Positions 7,531 to 10,551 of a DNA stretch of 10,551 nucleotides are shown here, piece by piece. Under the pieces are notes generated by a model. That model was not told the origin of the DNA, searched no databases, and saw only the letters and a program-made list of their open reading frames with translations. A program made the translations under genes and the position numbers. How positions within the stretch are numbered: the first letter of the stretch is position 1; each line of letters opens with the position of its first letter. The stretch covers positions 1 to 10,551 of the forward strand of contig PHCL01000017.1 of the NCBI GenBank assembly GCA_002842195.1, in the 5' to 3' direction. This stretch comes from Betaproteobacteria bacterium HGW-Betaproteobacteria-20 (GTDB lineage: Bacteria > Pseudomonadota > Gammaproteobacteria > Burkholderiales > Methylophilaceae).

Positions 7531-8343
7531 TCAGGATTTTGTCGCAATCAGGCGATCAAGTTCTGCCAGCATTTCTTCCACAGCAATAGGCAGAAAACTG
7601 GTGAGATCCAGTGCGCGATCTTCAAATACGTCCTGGCCTTGATGATGTTCGGTCCAGTTCCAGATGACCCGGTCGCGGTGTAGCAACAGTGCTTCCATAT
7701 GCGGGCGATAAAGCACAAACATGGCACTAATCCAGCGGTTTACTGGCCAGGATGGAAAAGCATGGTCAATCACAAAATGATCCAACATGCGAATAACCTG
7801 TTCCGCTGGATACCAGGCTTCGGCGGTCACCCAGCGATTCACAGTAAACAGGCCAGTCGGGTAACCATAAGCATCCATGGCAATCGCGATTAAGTGTGAA
7901 AGCGCTTCGTCACCTTGTGGCCATGGGTCAGTGGCCGGGTATTCGATAGGCGCAACATCGGCAGGCATGCCTTTGGGGCGCAGAAATGTGTGGAAATGAC
8001 CGTGCTCGCCTACTTCGCCACGATGGGCATGGTAATAGTATTGAGCGCAACTATCAGCATCATAAACATCTTCTGGCGGATAATGTTCAAGCTCGTAAAA
8101 CGTTTGGCCAGCATTAAGACTATCGCGCAATACTTCACCCACCAGATTAAGCCCTGATTTTTTCAGAACACGGTAGCAGGTCAGAATTTCTTCACCTGCC
8201 AGACGCATAGCAGTCAGTTGTTGTAATGACAGTGCTGCAAGGTCGGGAACAGGCACTGCAACCGCCTTAATTAGTGAGGTAGTTGCAGTTTTTGGCAGGC
8301 TGACGTCCGAGCCCTTAGTATGCGAAAAAGATGCCGCAGACAT
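7531..8343 (-). CDS. His-rich uncharacterised protein, tentatively DUF6969 family
   Basis: The protein has 270 residues with no signal peptide or membrane span, so it is probably cytoplasmic. The most striking segment is YHAHRGEVGEHGHFH (104-118), with H105, H107, H114, H116 and H118, a plausible metal site. Two VNRW-type segments (168-171 and 201-204) are followed by similar aromatic stretches. These match my memory of a proteobacterial conserved family, DUF6969; this is unverified and gives no function. The ATG is six bases after the stop of the Cys-rich lipoprotein gene (TAG, then TTA, then ATG), and the EamA gene follows with zero gap. The three genes almost certainly share a transcript. 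An enzyme or chaperone acting with the Cys-rich proteins, or with the permease substrate, would fit the context, but nothing in the sequence proves it. Confidence 0.75.
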   Translation of the reverse strand: MSAASFSHTKGSDVSLPKTATTSLIKAVAVPVPDLAALSLQQLTAMRLAGEEILTCYRVLKKSGLNLVGEVLRDSLNAGQTFYELEHYPPEDVYDADSCAQYYYHAHRGEVGEHGHFHTFLRPKGMPADVAPIEYPATDPWPQGDEALSHLIAIAMDAYGYPTGLFTVNRWVTAEAWYPAEQVIRMLDHFVIDHAFPSWPVNRWISAMFVLYRPHMEALLLHRDRVIWNWTEHHQGQDVFEDRALDLTSFLPIAVEEMLAELDRLIATKS

Positions 8344-8349
8344 TAACTA

Positions 8350-8598
8350 CTACTTGGCAGCGCAGGGATTCTTAGCAGCACATGGGTTGGCTGCACATGG
8401 GTTGGCTGCTGGAGGATTGGTTTTTGTTTGTTTGGCCGCACACGGGTTAGCGCCACTGTGTGTAGTGCAGTCCACGGCCCTTCCGCTTGCATCTATACCG
8501 GAACAATTGCTATTGCCATAGGGTGTTGAAGTACAACCCACGGTCATCACCATCGCACCAGCAGAAAGTAAAGTTTTTGCAGCAGTGTTAAATTTCAT
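8350..8598 (-). CDS. Small Cys-rich NPCAA-repeat lipoprotein, paralogue of the 8699-8956 gene
   Basis: The protein has 82 residues. The leader core LLSAGAMVM (10-18) matches the upstream paralogue, but here it leads into TVGC (19-22), a lipobox-like end with T rather than L at -3, so C22 is probably the lipidated residue. Position +2 is T, not D, which suggests outer-membrane sorting. The mature part has C32 and C44, then units at 51-82: NPCAAK, a degenerate NPPAA, NPCAA, NPCAAK and NPCAAK. That gives seven Cys in the protein, four of them in NPC units. It is possibly a metal- or redox-active envelope protein; no named family is recognised. A weak TAGGT ribosome-binding site precedes the ATG. 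The gene starts the tight cluster with the His-rich gene and EamA. Confidence 0.78.
   Translation of the reverse strand: MKFNTAAKTLLSAGAMVMTVGCTSTPYGNSNCSGIDASGRAVDCTTHSGANPCAAKQTKTNPPAANPCAANPCAAKNPCAAK
8353..8448 (-). repeat. Coding NPCAA-unit repeats (copy 2)
   Basis: Units of 15 and 18 bases encode NPCAA(K) four times plus one NPPAA variant in which the Cys codon is replaced. They are interrupted by QTKT. The unit DNA (for example GCTGCACATGGGTTG on the + strand) resembles that of the neighbouring gene, consistent with duplication and slippage. Confidence 0.8.
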
Positions 8599-8630
8599 TT
8601 TGATTACCTAAAAAATGGCATTAAATACCT

Positions 8631-8660
8631 AAAGAACTAAAAATATCAAAGAACTAAAAA
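8631..8660. repeat. Direct repeat AAAGAACTAAAAA
   Basis: Two identical 13-base copies lie at 8631-8643 and 8648-8660, a 17-base period, between the terminator stem and the lipoprotein gene. The right copy overlaps the terminator T-run on the - strand. It may be simple slippage or a site controlling the downstream gene. Confidence 0.55.
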
Positions 8661-8685
8661 ATAAAGATGCCTCTAATGAGGCATC
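8655..8685 (-). terminator. Rho-independent terminator after the first Cys-rich gene
   Basis: GATGCCTC (8666-8673) and GAGGCATC (8678-8685) form a perfect eight-base stem with a four-base loop. On the - strand it is followed by TTTATTTTTTA. It lies 13 bases after the stop of the 8699-8956 gene and before its lipoprotein paralogue. The paralogue cluster therefore needs read-through or its own promoter. Confidence 0.85.
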
Positions 8686-8698
8686 CCGTATTACTTAA

Positions 8699-8956
8699 TT
8701 ACCTAGCTGCACAAGGGTTTTTTGCAGCACATGGATTCTTCGCTGCGCATGGGTTCTTAGCGCCACATGGATTAGCTGCACAAGGATTGGCCGCGCATGG
8801 GTTCTTGGCTGCACATGGGTTTTTAGCGCCACAAGGATTTTTTTGATGGTGTTTGTCGTGTGCAGCACAAGGGTTAGCACCACAAGTTGCAGCAAGCGCA
8901 GTACCACTAACAGCCATCACCATAGCACCAGCAGATAGTAAGGTTTTGAATTTCAT
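8699..8956 (-). CDS. Small secreted Cys-rich protein with nine NPC[AG]A repeats
   Basis: The protein has 85 residues. Residues 1-22 are a Sec signal peptide (hydrophobic LLSAGAMVMAVSG, cleavage TALA|AT), giving a mature periplasmic or secreted protein of about 63 residues. This holds ten cysteines: C25 and nine NPC units (Cys at 30, 42, 48, 54, 59, 64, 70, 76 and 82), plus a His cluster HDKHHQK (33-39). Spacing of the Cys residues is five or six. Such regular Cys arrays suit soft-metal (copper, zinc) or thiol chemistry, or modification as in ribosomally made peptides; none of this is shown. The start was chosen at ATG 8956 because GGAG lies about seven bases upstream and the signal peptide begins there. 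The open frame continues upstream to 9061 but crosses the candidate promoter. It has its own terminator, and an ECF-like promoter lies about 60 bases upstream. Confidence 0.82.
   Translation of the reverse strand: MKFKTLLSAGAMVMAVSGTALAATCGANPCAAHDKHHQKNPCGAKNPCAAKNPCAANPCAANPCGAKNPCAAKNPCAAKNPCAAR
8702..8875 (-). repeat. Coding NPC[AG]A-unit repeats (copy 1)
   Basis: Nine in-frame units of 18 bases (NPCAAK/NPCGAK/NPCAAR) or 15 bases (NPCAA) run to the stop codon. They are interrupted once by HDKHHQK. Alternating unit length shows that expansion occurred by both unit sizes, and every NPC Cys is preserved, which argues for selection on the cysteine. Confidence 0.85.
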
Positions 8957-9019
8957 TTTAAGCTCCATAAGAATAGTAAACATCAAAAGTGCACTACTAA
9001 AAATCCAGTAATGTTGAGC

Positions 9020-9049
9020 ATTAGACGGCCAGTTTAACAAAACCTTACA
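9020..9049 (-). promoter_or_regulatory. Candidate ECF-sigma promoter of the Cys-rich gene
   Basis: On the - strand TGTAAGG (9049-9043) is followed after 15 bases by CGTCTAAT (9027-9020). A TGTAAC-like -35 with a CGTC -10 is the general form of many ECF-sigma promoters. The predicted start would be near 9012, giving a leader of about 55-60 bases before ATG 8956. The same pattern is on the other strand at 9090-9119. The sigma factor is not in this window. Confidence 0.5.
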
Positions 9050-9089
9050 CAGCACAATCATTTTATTTTTAATAATATCTACAGCGCTT

Positions 9090-9119
9090 TGTAAACTATT
9101 GTAATGATTTTCGTCTAAT
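9090..9119 (+). promoter_or_regulatory. Candidate ECF-sigma promoter facing the debranching enzyme
   Basis: TGTAAAC (9090-9096), 15 bases, then CGTCTAAT (9112-9119): same spacing and identical -10 block as the divergent copy. A start near 9126 would leave about 90 bases of leader before ATG 9215. A possible sigma-70 alternative nearer the gene is TTGCCT (9135-9140), 18 bases, TGTTAT (9159-9164). Confidence 0.45.
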
Positions 9120-9214
9120 AACCAAGCGAACGATTTGCCTGTTTAGTAATCCATGAATTGTTATACCTCATTAAAAATGACTTAAAGAATATCAATAAAA
9201 AGCGAGGGCAAGAA

Positions 9215-10551
9215 ATGAAAGCTGAACTACCGGATGTGATTCATTTTGGCCATGAAATTTGTAGCGATTATGAACAAGCCAGCCAGCGCGAATGGTGGTT
9301 AGCAAATGGGCTGGGTGGTTATGCTGCCGGCACGGTCGCTCAAAGCTTAACACGTCGTTATCACGGTTTGCTTATTGCCCCTACCCAGCCTCCTTTAGGT
9401 CGCACGCTGGTATTTGCCAAGGCTGATGCCACGTTGCATGATGGCGAAAATAGCTATCCGTTATTCAGCAACCACTGGGGAAGCGGCGTAATTGAACCGC
9501 GCGGCTGTGTCAATCTTCAATCTTTCCGGCTGGAAGGTGGCAAGCCAATATGGCGCTTTGTGATTGGTGATTTAATTGTCGAACAGTGTATTTGGATGGA
9601 ACACGGCCATAATACAACATATATCACTTGGCGTTTGGTGAATGAAGTTGAAATTGACCGCCCTATTTATCTTGCCGTGGATTTACTCGCAAACCAGCGT
9701 GACCATCATGGGGAGTCAAACATGTGGGATTTTAACCCCGTGATTGAAGGCGATGAAACACATATCAGCGTTCGCAACCATCACGGTGCGACACTGCATT
9801 TTAATACGCGCTGTGGCAAACTTACCAGCGAACACCGATGGATTGAAGACTTTGCGTTGTCACAGGAAACCGAACGCGGTTTAGCTGACCGCGACGTAAA
9901 TTTATGCGTGGCGCATTTGCATATGCAAATCTGGAACAATTGGAGCGGCTTAGTGGCCTCGCTTGAAGCCGATGCTTCGCCTTACTTAACAGAATCCATG
10001 CGACGCAGACACGCACATGACACCGCACAACTGACACGTGCCGGCATGTTGATTCCTGAACTATGTGAAACTCCCTGCTGGATTCGCCAATTACTACTGG
10101 CAGCCGATACTTTTTTGATTGCGCGTCCGATAGAGGGTTTCCCAAATGGTGAATCCGTCATTGCGGGTTACCCATGGTTTGGTGATTGGGGGCGCGACAC
10201 CATGATTGCCTTGCCTGGTTTGACTCTTAAAACAGGGCGATTTTCCTCAGCCAAAAACATTCTAATGACCTTTGCAAGCTATATTGACCAAGGCATGCTG
10301 CCTAACACCTTCCCTGAAAATGACCAAACACCACAATACAATACTGTAGATGCTGCACTTTGGTATATTGAGGCATGGCGCTCTTACTTATCGGCCAGTG
10401 GCGATATTGCAGGCTTAAAAGAAATATATCCGCTACTGGAAAATATTATTGATTGGCATGTGCGTGGCACGCGCTATGGCATAGGCGTTGATGCGAGCGA
10501 TGGCCTACTACGGGCTGGTGAACCCGGAGTGCAACTGACCTGGATGGATGC
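9215..10551 (+). CDS. Glycogen debranching enzyme (amylo-alpha-1,6-glucosidase, GH133), 5' part
   Basis: 445 codons are visible and the frame is still open at the window edge; family members usually run to roughly 650-720 residues. The N-terminal GDE_N-type domain starts with REWWLANGLGGYAAGTV (27-43) and RRYHGLLIAP (48-57), both family hallmarks. The (alpha/alpha)6 catalytic domain begins before GYPWFGDWGRDTMIALPGL (318-336) and includes LPNTFPE (362-368), QYNTVDAALWY and, near the edge, GLLRAGEPG. These match bacterial/archaeal GH133 enzymes, which hydrolyse alpha-1,6 branch points of glycogen or related glucans in the cytoplasm. ATG 9215 has GAGGG six bases upstream (9204-9208). The gene is divergent from the Cys-rich gene and shares a 258-base control region with it. 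Confidence 0.93.
   Translation, partial: MKAELPDVIHFGHEICSDYEQASQREWWLANGLGGYAAGTVAQSLTRRYHGLLIAPTQPPLGRTLVFAKADATLHDGENSYPLFSNHWGSGVIEPRGCVNLQSFRLEGGKPIWRFVIGDLIVEQCIWMEHGHNTTYITWRLVNEVEIDRPIYLAVDLLANQRDHHGESNMWDFNPVIEGDETHISVRNHHGATLHFNTRCGKLTSEHRWIEDFALSQETERGLADRDVNLCVAHLHMQIWNNWSGLVASLEADASPYLTESMRRRHAHDTAQLTRAGMLIPELCETPCWIRQLLLAADTFLIARPIEGFPNGESVIAGYPWFGDWGRDTMIALPGLTLKTGRFSSAKNILMTFASYIDQGMLPNTFPENDQTPQYNTVDAALWYIEAWRSYLSASGDIAGLKEIYPLLENIIDWHVRGTRYGIGVDASDGLLRAGEPGVQLTWMD

Noticed and set aside
8702..8875. Regularly spaced repeats resembling a CRISPR array
   Set aside because: Units are 15-18 bases, directly joined without unique spacers, and in frame within a signal-peptide-bearing protein.
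8957..9061. N-terminal extension of the Cys-rich protein to 9061
   Set aside because: It would bury the signal peptide, crosses the candidate promoter, and lacks the GGAG ribosome-binding site found before ATG 8956.
9822..10145. Open frame of 107 codons on the - strand
   Set aside because: It lies wholly inside the GH133 gene, whose frame carries strong family motifs; no independent support.

Overview
The window looks like a chromosomal segment of a Gram-negative proteobacterium of moderate GC. Sec and lipoprotein signals point to a periplasm. The gene types (CFA synthase, SulP plus universal stress protein, DksA-like regulator, GH133 debranching enzyme) are common in Beta- and Gammaproteobacteria. 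My guess is a betaproteobacterium of the Nitrosomonadales, perhaps Methylophilaceae. This is an impression from codon use and gene content, not a demonstration.

The left part (1-5140) is all on the + strand. It holds an exported SUMF1/formylglycine-generating-enzyme-like protein (27-932) and a cyclopropane fatty acid synthase (1016-2329). After a gene-free stretch of about 390 bases comes a SulP anion transporter followed closely by a two-domain universal stress protein (2721-5071). That pair is closed by a strong intrinsic terminator.

The middle part (5197-8956) is all on the - strand. In transcription order it holds: a secreted Cys-rich NPCAA-repeat protein (8956-8699) with its own terminator; a lipoprotein paralogue with fewer repeats (8598-8350); a His-rich protein I place tentatively in a DUF family (8343-7531); and a DMT/EamA permease (7530-6634). 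The last three are packed with gaps of 6 and 0 bases and look like one operon. A nested REP/MITE-like palindrome (6537-6652) supplies the last codons and the stop of that permease. Beyond it lie a DksA/TraR-type zinc-finger regulator (6452-6090) and a second DMT permease (6069-5197).

The right end carries the 5' part of a GH133 glycogen debranching enzyme on the + strand (9215 to the window edge).

The most interesting part is the right-hand - strand cluster and its divergent promoter region. Two Cys-rich repeat paralogues share a leader core but carry different export signals, and they sit beside a His-rich protein. The 258-base divergent spacer carries two outward-facing copies of the same ECF-sigma-like promoter pattern, TGTAA(R)(S)-N15-CGTCTAAT. 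One points at the Cys-rich gene and one at the debranching enzyme. This suggests a stress- or metal-responsive envelope system; the function is inference.
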